DNA of 64,000 nt from Micropterix aruncella (GCA_944548615.1 OX155961.1:14586639-14650638); one strand, 5' to 3'; positions 45,803 to 58,727 are shown, numbered from the stretch's first letter. Translations and numbers: made by a program. Notes: generated by a model not told the origin, from the sequence alone.

Positions 45803-47356
45803 TGCAGTGGTCCGGGCTCCTCACCTTGATGAGGTGATGCGACCCTAGTGGAGTCCGGCGACAAGTTCTCGGGACGCGCGTTCTTCTTCCTGCGTCTCGA
45901 GGGGGCCTGGGTAATATTGCTATCTTAGGCAATGTCATAGAGTCCCGTCCTAAGGACGAGCGGGCGCCATACCCAGGTCCTCTCGAGAGGTTTCCCTACC
46001 TCTCGCACGTCCCCAGTCCTTTTCCCCTGTGCAGACACTGAGGAAACCCTCCAGTGCCGCTGCCTAAGTCCTAGGCCACCAGCTCAGCTATCCGGTTCGC
46101 TCAGCGGAAGGGGTGGGTGGTGAATAGCTGGTATTAAAATACGCGCTGGTGGCCGACTTGGCGTGTTCTGTACCTGTGAGGAGTCGCACTTCTTCCCGTT
46201 CAAATGAGAAAGACTGTATTTCGAAACTAAAGATTTATTTCCCGCTATGCGGGTTCAAGGTTAATTTTATAATGTTTCCCACAAACGCCTTCCAGACTCC
46301 TTCTCTTAAACTTTATAATATCACTTTACAGCATTAACACTCTCGTTTATCTCGCGGATGGCGATGATAATGACTGATACAAAAATTAAATTATACTATG
46401 TTGATTTTTAAGGTTTTTACAGTGACTACTATTTTTAGTTTATTAACATTGACATTTTAATTAGCACAATTTATTTACTTAGATACACTAGTTAATCGAC
46501 ACGCTTGATAATTGACACGACCACTGATGTACTTTGAACCTTTTTCGCCGCGCGACACGCGGCAGATAATTTGCTATTAACCTTTAATTATTTTAGCCTT
46601 TTGGTTTATTTTTAATTTTGAGATATTTTTTAATTAATTATTTTTACTATGATTAATCGAAATTAGTTTCACTATCCGGTTTATTACCGGGTCCTTAGCT
46701 TCAGGGTATTTCGAACCTTACGCCCCTGCTACGTTTTACACCCCTCTATTGTATCGAATACGGAACACTCGAGGAAAACTAAAGAGTTGCCTAGACCTTA
46801 CATAAAATCGGAGTGCTTGTACCTTGACTGAATCCGCGGCGTACACGTGCTGCATCAGCCTGCTGGTCGAAACTCTAGCTGCTTTGCTGCTACGTCGGGC
46901 AGATACTTTCGTCCTCAGAACTATATAAGTGTGGTACATCCGTCAAGGGCGAACACGTGGTTGACTTCAATCGCCGTCGCGCGTAGATAGTCTTTGCGGC
47001 GGCGAATTCTCAATTGATGTTACAGTTGATAGTGGAGGCGATAATCCAAGCCAATTAGATAACAAGAAAAAACCCTCTAGAAAACAAGAAAAGGATGGTC
47101 TAAGCCAGAGTCCTATGAATTACTTTAGTAATAGAAATTTACTCACGCCAAAGGAAGGGAGCCACTTCTCGTAGGAGATATGCGGGACAAGTGAATACGG
47201 ATTCTCTCCGATCTGCGCAAACGACCGCCGTCACCCGAATAGGGACGTTTAAAGTACGGCGAATTATGTCGACGACATTTCGCCGGCAATGTTGGGGCCT
47301 ATCGTACTACGTACGACTTTATAGATATCTAAATATGTAGAACCCCAAACATTACA
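45803..47356 (-). repeat. 5' LTR of the Gypsy-type element
   Basis: Same length and sequence as the other LTR apart from one base seen at 46149. Contains the promoter-like CTATAAAG at 47317-47324. Confidence 0.92.
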
Positions 47357-49001
47357 AGTCTTCTACGTTCACTGCAGGTTGATAGAACGACTAATCGTTA
47401 AAACGTCCTGTGGTGACGGGCTCGCCCGTTGTAGTCGACAACTCAATATGTTAGTCAGAGTGCACAATCGATTGGCTTGCGCCGCACGGTGCGCAGACCG
47501 TCCAGGAGCGCCAGAGGTTTGATTCCCAGGGAAACTGACCAAGGCCAGAGTCCTACCCGGGTTCGCACCTCGTGCGTGGAGGCCGTCGGATGGGTATTGA
47601 CCCGTGAGTGTGACCGACCCTGAACGAATGGGTCTTCGTGGCCAACCCAGCATGGGCCCATTAGCTCCCAAAAGTCTGACTAACATATTGAGATGTCAAC
47701 CACAACGGGCGAACCCGTCACCGCAGGACGTTTTAACGATTCATCGTTCTATCGACCGTGCAGTGAGCGTAGAAGACTTTGGACATAACAAATCCGACGT
47801 CTAGCTACGCCACAACCCGTTAGAGACCAACGCCTTACCGCGAGTAGCCAGGTATGTTACCTGGCGGGCGGCACTCGCGCCCTAACTACCAATTGTGACC
47901 AGATTTCTCCGGTCTCTCGATTGGTTCCGAGTTCGAGGTCGCTTGCGCGGTCCTCTCCCTTACGAAGCGGTGAAACGGAGTGCACCGAATCTGTCGCGGA
48001 CCAAGGCGTCCTTTGCCCGACTCTGAACCGGGATCGGATGGCCAATGGTCATTTCAAGAGCAGTCGCCGTAAGGTAGACAACTACCCCCGCTCTATAGGA
48101 AACAATACAGTTTCCAGACTCCCCCGATTGTTAGTCGGAGAGCACAATCGATTGGCTTGCGCCGCTCGGTGCGCAGACCGTTCAGGAGCGCCAGAGGATT
48201 GATTCCCAGGGGAGACTGGTTGACCCAGTGTCCTACCCAGGCTCGCACCCCATGCGTGGAGGCCATCGGATGGGTGTTGACCCGTGAGTGTGGCCGACCC
48301 TGAAACAGAATGGGTCTTCGTGGCCAACTCAGCAAGGGCCCATTAGCTCCCTGGCGGCCCATTAGTCTGACTAACAGTCGGGGGAGTCTGGAAGCAGTAC
48401 TGTTTCCTATAGAGCGGGGGTGGTTGCGGACCTTACGGCAACTGCTCTTGAAATGACCATCGGCCATCCGATCCTGGGTGAGCAGCCGGACAAAGGACGC
48501 TGTGGTCCGCGATAGATTCGGTAAACACCGTTTCACCGCTTCGTAAGGGAGAGGACCGCGCAAGCGACCTCGACTCGGAACCATTCGAGAGACCGGAGAA
48601 ATCTGGTCACAATTGGAAGCAAGGGCGCGAGTGTCGGCCAGCCAGGTAACATTACTGGCTATCTCGCGGTAAAGGCGTTGGTCTCTTGCGGGTTGTGGCG
48701 TAGCTAGATGGTGGACTGTTTTGTCCCAAGTCTTCTACGCCCACTGCAGGTAGATAGAACGACTAATCGTTAAAACTTCCTGTGGTGACGGGCTCGCCCG
48801 CTGTAGTCGACAACCCAAGTTGTTAGTCAGAGTGCACAGTCGATTGGCTTACGCCGCACGGTGCGCAGACCGTCCAGGAGCGCCAGAAGGTTGATTCCTA
48901 GGGGAAACTGACCATAAGACCAGAGTCCTACCCACACTCGCACTTCATGCGGGGAGGCCGTCGGATAGGTGTTTACCCGTGAGTGTGACCAACCCTAAAC
49001 A
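47357..49001. mobile_element. GC-rich modular elements, cluster IV right part
   Basis: Continues the copy cut at 36218. Order of modules: inverted C (to about 47447), A plus (47448-47669), a short inverted A end with TCTGACTAACAT, C-B-A plus (about 47694-48352), another short inverted A end (48353-48377), inverted B-C (48378-48824), A plus truncated at about 49001. Every change of direction falls at or next to the same TGACTAACA/TGTTAGTCA junction. Open frames across it exist on both strands and are not genes. Confidence 0.75.
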
Positions 49002-49089
49002 GCCTTGCGGAATACAAATAGCCAACCTTGCGGAATACAGACAGATGTAGCATTTCCATCGATATAGATGATGTGGATTATGGTACGAA
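49002..49089. repeat. Short direct repeat
   Basis: CCTTGCGGAATACA occurs twice, near 49003 and 49026, next to the truncated end of the modular cluster. Confidence 0.5.
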
Positions 49090-49470
49090 ACTGCGGAAAC
49101 TTGGACCTTGACTGTGGAACTCGGCCACAAATTTAAAGTCGCTCAGCGATCAATGGAAATATCTATATGCTAGGAATCTCTCTATGGAGTATGTTCCGGA
49201 ACATACAAATCCGCCGAAGAACCATATTGCTAAACATAGCTCAGAAGATAGTTGGCCGGTGGCATGTGCCAAAGAACTGATAACCGTTGGGGACCAAATG
49301 TCCTCGAATGAAGACCGCGCACCGGGAAACGCAGTGTCGGACGCCCACCAGGTGGTCTATGACTTCAGAAAGAGAGCGGGAAGCGACTGAATTAGGTAGA
49401 TGAAGGACCGGTCAGCGTGGCGATCCTCAGGAGAGGCCTATTTCCAGCAGTGGAGAGACACTACCTGATA
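49090..49470 (+). pseudogene. RTE-type LINE C-terminal remnant
   Basis: Across several frames the text reads ELGHKFKVAQRSMEIS, LGISLWSMFRNIQIRRRT, then a YDFRKRAGSD stretch and RSSGEAYFQQWRDTT. This order matches the region after the polymerase in RTE/related LINEs (IRRRT, then WMR..SWR.L.EAYVQQW). Stops and frameshifts are frequent. The open frame at 49184-49390 is only part of it and in the wrong phase for some of the motifs. Confidence 0.65.
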
Positions 49471-50867
49471 AGTCGACTAATTCGAGCATTAGTAATTTAT
49501 TAGCTGCCATCATAAATTTCAATCTCACCTTTTAGATTTTTTATTTAACCACTATTGAAAGTAATCTTTTTTTAGGCATGTCGCCAGCGTTAAAATGACA
49601 CATTTGGAGAAGTAAAGTAATTTTAATTTAGAACTGATGGCTTCCAGATACGAAAAATAAAATAGCAATATTTTAGGCCAATAAAATGCAATGTTTAAAC
49701 GTGATAAATACTTGGCATGTTAACTATTTAACTATTTACCATGATTAATATTCGAAATACTAATCCCCATAGAAGACCCACTGAAGAATTTTATATCTCA
49801 AATACTGCAAAGGCGAAAGCAAGATAGTCATATTTTGAATATTGTATTTTATTTACTGATTTATGATATTAATGATCCCAATATTAAAAATATTATATCA
49901 CAAACACATGCTATTTTATTTATAATTTTCTTTTATTTACGAATCATCTTCTATAAAAGATTGATTTTTCTTACAAAAACAACAGGAACCGAATGGCAAT
50001 GCCTTAACCTCATGGTTATTCGATTCTGTGACCCAATTGGAACTAACAAGTTCTAGGGTAGTCAGTGCTTTAATAATACTTTTTTTTTAATCGTTGTAGT
50101 AAAATGCTCATAAAACTGCAATAAAATGTGGTCTATATAATATAAATCGCAATTCCATTATAAAATCGGCTTTATAATTGAACATAAAATTTCATTAAAT
50201 AATGTGGGACAAATAGAGCAGACTTAAAACTAAAAGAAAGAGTAAAATAAAGTTATAAGAAAGAAAACGAAATACAAAGAGAAATAAAAGAAAGACAATC
50301 ATCATCTGTATACAAGAATATATGCCAAGGCTGATAACGAATACAAGAGACAAAGATCTTGTGAGTCAGCTCGCGTAATACCCACAGATGTTGCATTTTG
50401 ATCGCAGAGGTCTCCAAACTTTCCAGACTTAGGGCCATACTGATTACTCCAGTAAGTTCCAAGGGCCAAAACCGTTTTTTTAAATCTGTCTCCTAGCAAT
50501 GCAGTCAGCAGTTCAGAAACAACCCCCTCCCCTTTCCGTTGACTAAAACAATTTGTTTTCAGGCTTTACTGGGAGTAAGGACTGAAAATAAAAAAAAAGT
50601 AAAATTGGTCCACAATTATAAACTATTGTCAGTGGAAAATCACAATTACGTAAATCTCAATAATATTTTATATGTTATAATGTTTATAAAATGTATGTGT
50701 TATATGTTTATGTATCATTATAAAGTTAGTGGGATTCATTTTAATTATTTCTTAGTTATTATGCTCAAGTTAAATTTTCTGCGTATTATACCTGTCGTTA
50801 AGCTTTACCTAGCAAGTGGATAAAACCGAGTTATTATCATTATGTGTCCTTTTATTCAACTTATCCA
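49471..50867. other. Intergenic, no gene seen
   Basis: AT-rich. 49985-50050 is an inverted match to the end of the tandem repeat near 33000-33070. Around 50060-50150 a stretch resembles the reverse complement of about 16290-16350. Open frames at 50253-50499 and 50539-50823 show no domain. Confidence 0.4.
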
Positions 50868-50969
50868 ACGCGGGCCAGATTGATAACACTGGTCATTAGC
50901 TGTCGCGGGCCGGATTGATGGCACTGGCGGGCCGGATTCGGCCCGCGGGCCGTAGTTTGGAGACCCCTG
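50868..50969 (-). mobile_element. hAT-type end fragment
   Basis: Read on the minus strand it starts CAGGGGTCTCCAAACTACGG and continues with CCCGCGGGCC-type repeats, the classic look of a hAT terminus. No partner end was found. ATATAGGT after 50969 could be half of an 8-bp target duplication. Confidence 0.6.
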
Positions 50970-51042
50970 ATATAGGTCATATGAATTAAAATTTAAAATA
51001 TTGTAAGAAATATAAAAATATAATACTTATGTTATTTCACCA

Positions 51043-51923
51043 TCTTGAGGTGTCGACTACAACGGCGAGCCCGTCACCACAGGAAGTTTTAACGATTAGT
51101 CGTTCTATCGACCTGCAGTGAGCGTAGAAGACTTTGGACAAAACAATCCGACGTCTAGCTACGCCACAACCCGCAAGAGGCCAACGCCTTACCGCGAGAA
51201 AGCCAGGAATTACTTCCCAGCGGCTTGAGAAACTCGCGCCCTTACTTCCAATTGTGACCAGATTTCTCCGGTCTCTCGATTGGTTCCGAGTTCGAGGTCG
51301 CTTGCGCGGTCTTCTCCCTTACGAAGCGGTGAAACGGTGCATACCGAATCTATCGCGGACCAAGGCGTCCTTTGCCCGGCTCTGAACCGGGATCGGATGG
51401 CCAATGGTCATTTCAAGAACAGTCGCCGTAAGGTACGCAACCACCCCCGCTCTATAGGAAACAATACAGCTTCCAGACTCCCCCGACTATTATCTTTTAT
51501 TATAAATAAATGGGTTCTCGGGGCGATACGGGGGGGATGGTTTACCCTATTTCACCCCCTGCGCGTTCTACCCTTCTGGTACGCGCAGGGTTGTCGTAGC
51601 ACGACATCCCGGGCAGACAAGACGAGCCTCGTCGTTATAACTGCCCGGGCGGTGGGCGGGGTTTGCTGCCCTCACCTATCGCCTTGAAACTCTTAACTGT
51701 TAGTCGGAGTGCACAATCGATTGGCTTGCGCCGCACGGTGCGCAGACCGTCCAGGAGCGCCAGAGGTTTGATTCCCAGGGGAAACTGGTTCGCTGGCCAG
51801 CGTCCTACCCAGGTTCGCACCCCGTGCGTGGAGGCCGTCGGATGGGTGTTGACCCGTGAGTTAGACCGACCCTGAACACATGGGTCTTCGTGGCCAACCC
51901 ATCATGGGCCCATTAGCTCCCTA
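51043..51923 (+). mobile_element. GC-rich modular element, cluster V (complete C-B-A with an insertion)
   Basis: Flanked by an 11-bp duplication TTATTTCACCA (51032-51042 and 51924-51934). It starts TCTTGAGGTGTCGACTAC, runs through C and B, is broken by an unrelated 207-bp insert at about 51489-51695, and continues through A to GGGCCCATTAGCTCCCTA. Without the insert it is about 674 bp and is the best single example of the full unit. Confidence 0.8.
51489..51695. mobile_element. Hairpin-rich insert in cluster V
   Basis: Sits at the B/A junction between CCCCCGACT and ACTGTTAGTCGG. It can form nested stems: CCCTGCGCGT with ACGCGCAGGG, GTCGT with ACGAC, and CCCGGGCAG with CTGCCCGGG enclosing GACGAG/CTCGTC. 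No protein is recognised. It matches nothing else in this window. Confidence 0.55.
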
Positions 51924-51934
51924 TTATTTCACCA

Positions 51935-52604
51935 ATATTAATAATATTTACCTCTTATTGAAGACTATGCAAATGATTCTTAATCCTTCAGGGAAAGAAA
52001 TGTCAGCACCCCCCTCCCCTCCCGGGACGAACATTTCTTTATTTAATTCAATCTTGTATTACATTTTTAAGTGATCAATATAATTTTATGTATTTTTTCA
52101 TGGATAACAAGTTTTATGTCACGCTATGAATACGTAATGAATGCATATAAATCAGGTTAATTTATGGCTTCCTCTTAAAGAATGCGTTATTTGACTGAAC
52201 AAGATCGCGCTTTTGGAGACATATCTTTTTTCAATGTAAATTCGGCTATAAAAGCGAAAAGCATTATTGACATTCTGAAATGAAAAGGAACATAGTAACT
52301 CGCGTGGTATAAATTACAAATGTCTATAGGTGCGTTATAATTAATGTATCATTATCATTAATTATAATATGATGTTACAATTAATTTAATCAAGCAAATT
52401 GATTAATGAGTGGATACAAAACTCTGTATACAGCATTTGATAATGCAACATTCCTACTTTTCTGCTTCTGATCCACTTACGTACTATCAACAATATATTT
52501 CATATTTTTTTAAAAATGCCAAATTAACAACAGTGTGTTCTGCCAGGTACAGTAAAAATTCGGATGGGAATTGCTGATTACATTATTTATTAGTAAAACT
52601 ACAA
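51935..52604. other. Intergenic, no gene seen
   Basis: AT-rich with a short C-rich patch at 52008-52024 (CACCCCCCTCCCCTCCC). Confidence 0.45.
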
Positions 52605-53020
52605 AAGACTTGGAGGTATCAACTACAACGGGCGAACCTATCACCATAGGAACTTTTTACGATATTGATCGTTGTTTCTCCCGCGAGGTGAGCGCAGAAG
52701 ACTACGGGACGAAACATTCCACTGTCTAGTTACGCCACTCGCCCGTAAGAAGCCAACACCTTACCGCGAGACACCGGGAATGTGGACCCCCGCTCTATAG
52801 GAAACAAAGCCGTTTCCAGACTCCCCTGGTTATCTGCCGGAATGCACATCGATTGGCTGACGCCGCACGGTCCGCAAATCGTCCAGGAGCGCCGAAGTAC
52901 GAGTCCTACCCGGTCTCGCACTTCTGAGTGGAGGCTACCGGGTAGGTGCTGACCCGTGATTTGGGACGACCCTAACACATGGGTCATAATTGCCCAACTG
53001 CACGAGCCCATTAGCTCCCA
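52605..53020 (+). mobile_element. GC-rich modular element, cluster VI (diverged, B shortened)
   Basis: Starts ACTTGGAGGTATCAACTAC, has C, only the last part of B (CCCCCGCTCTATAGGAAAC), then A to CCCATTAGCTCCC. No target duplication is clear. Lower identity than clusters I, II, IV and V. Confidence 0.65.
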
Positions 53021-53324
53021 AATGTCCCTGCCCAGTAGAAGCGTTCCTCTAACAGCGAGTTCAATCTGTGTTAGCAGAAAATAGTAATGTTTCATTTTGG
53101 TTTGGTGATAGAGAAATCATGAGACATTTCAAAGAGACGATTACGAAATACACAATCTGGAAATATCCGTCTGTCTCGAATGTCAAAGTTATCTGACCTC
53201 GGCATTAAACCTACATAACCGATCCAAATTTATGATGACACCAAAGCCAAGTTGGTTGAACTTCTTATAAATACAAAATGCTACGGAATACATAGTAATC
53301 CATATTCTTTATTCTTTACTGATA

Positions 53325-54229
<905 letters not shown>

Positions 54230-54450
54230 ATGAAAAACCTCTTTATTGCACAATAAAACATTCAAGTACAATGGCGGACTTATTGCTAGATAAACAATAT
54301 CTTACAGTCAACCAACATGTTAATGTGACAATATGAACAGTAGGCAAAAATGAGCGCTATGATTTATGATAAAATATAAAATGAAATTTAAAATTATAGG
54401 GAATGTCACGCATTTTATGCGTATCTAAAAAATATTCGATAAGACATAAC
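54230..54450 (-). mobile_element. LINE 3' UTR fragment
   Basis: CTCTTTATTGCACAATAAAA, GTACAATGGCGGACTTATTG and TTACAGTCAACCAACATG, as at 18470-18700. No coding part is attached. Confidence 0.65.
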
Positions 54451-54687
54451 TACATATATTCCTACATGCTTAGATCACAGAAGATAGCCTCCTACATAGG
54501 AAGTTCGTTTACATAGCATTTCCAACATATGGTTTTACTCATACTTTTACTTTTACTCATGGTCTCATCTAGAAATCGGCCATTAATTTATTGTCCACTA
54601 CGACAAACAGAAATTTGCATTATTTACTTAAAGGGATAAGGATTTTGTACTCATAATCATCATCATCATCATTTATTCATTCCATAA

Positions 54688-55260
54688 AAGCATTTCACAG
54701 AGGAACATGATTATAAAAAGTTTTCAGATACACATACTAAAAATACGAGAAATAAATTAAACATTTTTATACCATGTATTAAACTAAACACAGCAAGGCA
54801 AGACACAAAATACTCCGGGCCATATTACTTTAACAGGCTACCGGAAAGTTTAAAAACTATTCAAGTGGAAAGCTTATTCAAAAAGTTACTTAAAGAATTC
54901 TTATTAGACAAAGCTTTTTACTCGATCGATGAGTTTGTTAATTTAAATAATTTTTCAAATTTTTGGCCATTTTTTTTTGACAATTTTAAGTAGCATTTTT
55001 TATTTATTCTGACTTTTTCTGATTTTAATTTCTTGATTATTTTTATTGATTATTTTAATTTGTGGTTTTAGTAAATAAATCTTAAAAATGATTTTGATGC
55101 CCTAAAAGCAATAATGAAGTAACTGTATGTACGTGGTGATAAATGTAAATATTGTAAAAACGGACTAATAGACTGTAATTTAAATGTACCTAAATATTAA
55201 GTTTCTACAATCTGTTAAGATTTTTTTGGAAATAAATTAAAATTGAAATTGAAATTGAAA
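54688..55260 (+). pseudogene. LINE reverse transcriptase C-terminus with 3' UTR and tail
   Basis: An open frame without an ATG (54688-54993, stop TAG) reads KHFTEEHDYKKFSDTHTKN, then YYFNRLPESLKTIQVESLFK and KEFLLDKAFYSIDEF. The FNRLPESLK...FK..LKE.LL..AFYS pattern is the usual last domain of Jockey/CR1-group LINEs. A 3' UTR follows, ending in a run of ATTGAA units (about 55240-55259). It is 5'-truncated; a (CAT)n tract lies just upstream. Confidence 0.72.
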
Positions 55261-55690
55261 TATCATGTCAAATTTTACAGTCATAATTTACCGGATGATA
55301 AAACTGCTTTGATTAATTAAAATGAAAAAAATCATTGTAATCATAGGTGATTACTTAAAAATAGTAAAATTTAGAAAATAATCAATAATCAAACAATAAA
55401 GTATAATCAATACAATGAAAAAGAAAATTTCTGAAACATGCGTAATTAAAAACAATGTCAATAAAATCTAAAACTTAGTGCGAAAGTATAGTCATAATAT
55501 GGTTATTTATGTATAATCAAGCAATTGTGGACGCAATATCATAAAAGTATTCTAGTTTGTAAAGGGCATGTTTGACTAACTGATTTTTCAAGCAGATTCT
55601 ATATGCTGCCATCTCAAGTCTTCTTGTCGATGACGGCAAAGCATTGAACAATTTAAAACTAATATATAAAAATGTTTTTTTTATATTTAG
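55261..55690. other. Intergenic, no gene seen
   Basis: AT-rich. Around 55500-55650 it resembles non-coding LINE or host sequence without clear motifs. Confidence 0.4.
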
Positions 55691-56154
55691 GATAGAACGT
55701 CCAGTGGTCTGTCCTTCCGGAAGGTCCTTCCAGAAGGACGTTCTGACGGTATTGAGTCCTGCCAGCAGTACTCATTTTATCGTTAAATTTGTATGAACTT
55801 CCCTCACTGGTCCTGCTGGCAGGCCCGACGTGCCGTTCGAAACGAATGCGGGTAGAAGCCGAAAACCTTTTTTATATGACATAACAGTTATGCTTGTAAT
55901 TTTAACAATTAGTTATTATTCTCGAAGTATAGTAATATATATTTGTGGGTTGAGAATTGTATTGTACAAGTGAGCGTATCACATATGGGTGTATTGAATA
56001 TTTCAGAAAAAATAGGTAAATAAAATAAGGTGAATAACAAAGAACTGCTTGTATGTTTTATGTTATTTATTTATTCGTAGACCAACAAGATGTAGTAATA
56101 AAAATAAAAATAATGATAAAAAAAGACAAAATAGTTTGAAGAAAATATTAAAAA

Positions 56155-58727
56155 TTAAGCTGGGATTCCGTGTTGAATGTGATACGTGAAACAGTTCCGC
56201 CCCGTTTGTGGTGAACATAAGACACAACGTGGACCACACGCTTTGCAATAGTAACTTGCTTTTTGTTGCCTCTTGTGGATTCTGGAGCAAACAATGCATT
56301 TTCTTTGAACTCTTTGTCTTTCATCATTTTTTGATAACGTTCAAGGACATGCTCGCCGCTGAGGATGGAGCCTTGATTGGAACGAGCATCATTTTGTTGT
56401 TCTTGCCTATCACATGATTTGTCATCGTCCACCAGAGAAAGTACCAACTGAGTAGTGAAATCGCGGTGGGATATTTGATTATGTTCCGACCGAACAAAAA
56501 AGTTATATGCCAAATAGGCATTTGCTTCAATTATTCATTGAATTGAGGCGTATACTCTGTGTTCCCATTTATGTGTGCCCCATGCTTTTTCCAGAGCTAA
56601 CCCGTCTTGTCGAATATGGTTATGTATATCAATAGCTGGAGCACCATCGAAATATTGCTCGATTATACGAGGTCGTTCGATTTCTTTGTAATATGGATTA
56701 CCATTTTCATCCCATCGCTTTTTACGTGATGGTCTACCAGGCAAGGTCGTGCCACAAGAAGCAATCAATTTGTGAACCCGCCTGTCCTTCCATGCGATAG
56801 CAGTTAACGTAACTGGGTCTTTGTTTGCTGTGCCCACCACAAATTTGCCTTTTTGCACTGGACACCTGGCAGTTATTTCAGAGACAGGATAAAAACTGTG
56901 CGCTGTTTTTACCATTCCAAGAAAGAACATACCAGCTTTAAACAATTGTATACACGTTTTAACAGAGGCAAACCAGGAGTCTCCGATTACTATTCTACCA
57001 GAACCATGCCATGGTTCAGTCAATCTCAAAGTAGTTGCAGTACCGGCGCCAAGTTCTCTTTGCCACTTTTTGACACTCATTGATTCTTTACCCTCATTTA
57101 TTTCCATTCTTATCATTATATTTGTCGCACTGTCACAAGCCGTTTTTACTTCACATCCTACTCCTTTGGGCTTTTTTTTAATCTTCATCACTGCCGGCAT
57201 CCCATCTTTAAAACACGAACCTCTTCCATACCATGCAAACACAGATTCGTCCACAGTAATTTTTGAACCAGGACTGATAGCACTTTCAAGTTTTTCATTA
57301 ATCATATTTACCAAAGGCCTTACTTTATGCCATTTGTCAGAATCATCATTATTAATGGAAGCTGGTGAGAAGCTTAGCGCCATTAAAATAGTTTCAAATC
57401 TTTGACGACTCATTCCAAACCTTTTTCCAAAGTTTGTAGCGGGATATATCCCATCTGAGGTAGTATTCCAATAGGATCGTCGAACTGGCAGTTCCTGAAG
57501 GGTCATGGCATATAATAGAGCAAAAAACTTCAATAACTCTCCTTCTGTCAATAGTTTTTGTTTGGCTGGAAATTTAGAGTTGGTGCACTGTACTATGTAA
57601 CTTAATTTCTGCCTGGGAAATACTAAGAAGAATGCGTCCTTGATACTTTGTAGTGCATTGGAAGGCTCAATTGAAGGAGCCCTGATGCCGTTGGTCGAAA
57701 ATTACTTCCTCACCGAAAGTCCAAGTTACATCCTTTATAACAGCTGTATTCGTAGAAGAAGGTTGTATCAAAATACTGTTGTTGGCATCAAGTTGTTCTT
57801 CATTAATAGTGTCGTCACTGCTTGTGGATGATTCGGATGACGCTGAAATATAAAGACTAGATTTAAAAAAATAATAACTATCAGTCAATTTGTACTCATA
57901 CCTACCTTTTTTTATTAACTAAACAAACCTAGGTTTATTAAATTAGACCACGAAATCCCAGCATATATACCTATACTTGACTAAGGACGTCAGCTAAATG
58001 TGTGTCAAAGTTGGATAAATTTAGTTGCTGCTGGATTAGGTAAGCAAAAACAACCCAATAAGCCAACATACTTTCGTATATTTATTATGTTCATATTAAT
58101 TTATTTATTTGCACACCCTAGTTTAAAATGCAAGGTTTTAAAAAGTAATACATACTTAGGCCAGGACTTTCCTAGGCTAATTCCCGCTTTGGTTCGGTTT
58201 CGGCTCGGTAGTGCTAAAACCATAGTCTCATAAAAGCTAGTATTTCGTTGTTGTCAACTACAGGCGTGTCAATCATATATCAAATGTTTATGATATATGA
58301 TTGTGACCTATGATTATGATATACCTACATTTTATAATATTATGTAGATTGATTCAAACACACTTATCGGATCCTCAAATAAGTAAGTAGTAAGTTAATA
58401 AATAAATTAAATAAAATATTATATTTTCATTATAGGTATTTAATTATACTTACAACTCTCTTCATTAATATTGTCACGGGTGTAGTCGCCGGCTGCGTCG
58501 TCGAAATTTCCAATCAAAATTTCTTTAGGGACGGTTGAAACTTTTCGATCTATGTCCCAAAACACCCTTACAAAGTTATTTTCTACTTTTCTTACTGTGC
58601 CCCAACAATAACTACTGTCGTAGTCGTTCCCGAAATGTTGACGACTCCACGTGTTTTCGCCATTTTGTTCATCGAAGAATGTCGCTTTGGCGCGCACGCG
58701 CACCCCACGTCTTATACGGGCAGCCAT
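56155..58727 (-). pseudogene. piggyBac-like transposase with spliced N-terminal domain, broken
   Basis: Cut-and-paste transposase of the DDE_Tnp_1_7 type. Exon 1 (58727-58454) starts MAARIRRGVRVRAKATFFDE and holds a Tudor/chromo-like segment (SYCWGTVRKVENNFVRVFWD). Donor GTAAGT and acceptor TATATTTCAG (exon 2 from 57842) agree in phase 1. Exon 2 has an acidic Ser-rich linker, then the catalytic region with Asp in TVDESVFAWYGR, VIGDSWFASV and AIDIHNHIRQ. The C-terminus is Cys-rich (CIVC, YYCKACG, CVLC, CFTYH). Damage: a frameshift near 57680-57700, an in-frame TGA at 56535-56537, and a frameshift near 56300. GDSWF in the second Asp block suggests a subgroup different from the classic moth piggyBac. 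Confidence 0.82.
57843..58453 (-). other. Intron of the piggyBac-like transposase
   Basis: 611 bp, GTAAGT to CAG. AT-rich, with an imperfect palindrome AATCATATATCA ... TGATATATGATT at about 58270-58301. Confidence 0.65.

Larger units (their letters stand above)
36219..47356 (-). mobile_element. Ty3/Gypsy-type LTR retrotransposon, 11.1 kb, lacking reverse transcriptase
   Basis: Two 1554-bp LTRs (TG...CA) with 4-bp target duplication AGTC. On the minus strand the order is 5' LTR (47356-45803), primer-binding site (45797), ~1.5-kb leader, gag, -1 slippery site, a protease-integrase remnant, a ~4.1-kb non-coding part, and the 3' LTR (37772-36219). The LTRs differ at one base that I could find (36565 T against 46149 G), so the insertion is young. 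Reverse transcriptase and RNase H are absent and no envelope frame was seen. It must have been moved by another copy's enzymes, or lost the region after insertion. Confidence 0.9.

Noticed and set aside
51283..51305. tRNA-like B-box (GAGTTCGAGGTC) in the modular repeat
   Set aside because: No matching A-box at a proper distance and no cloverleaf, so a tRNA-derived SINE cannot be claimed.
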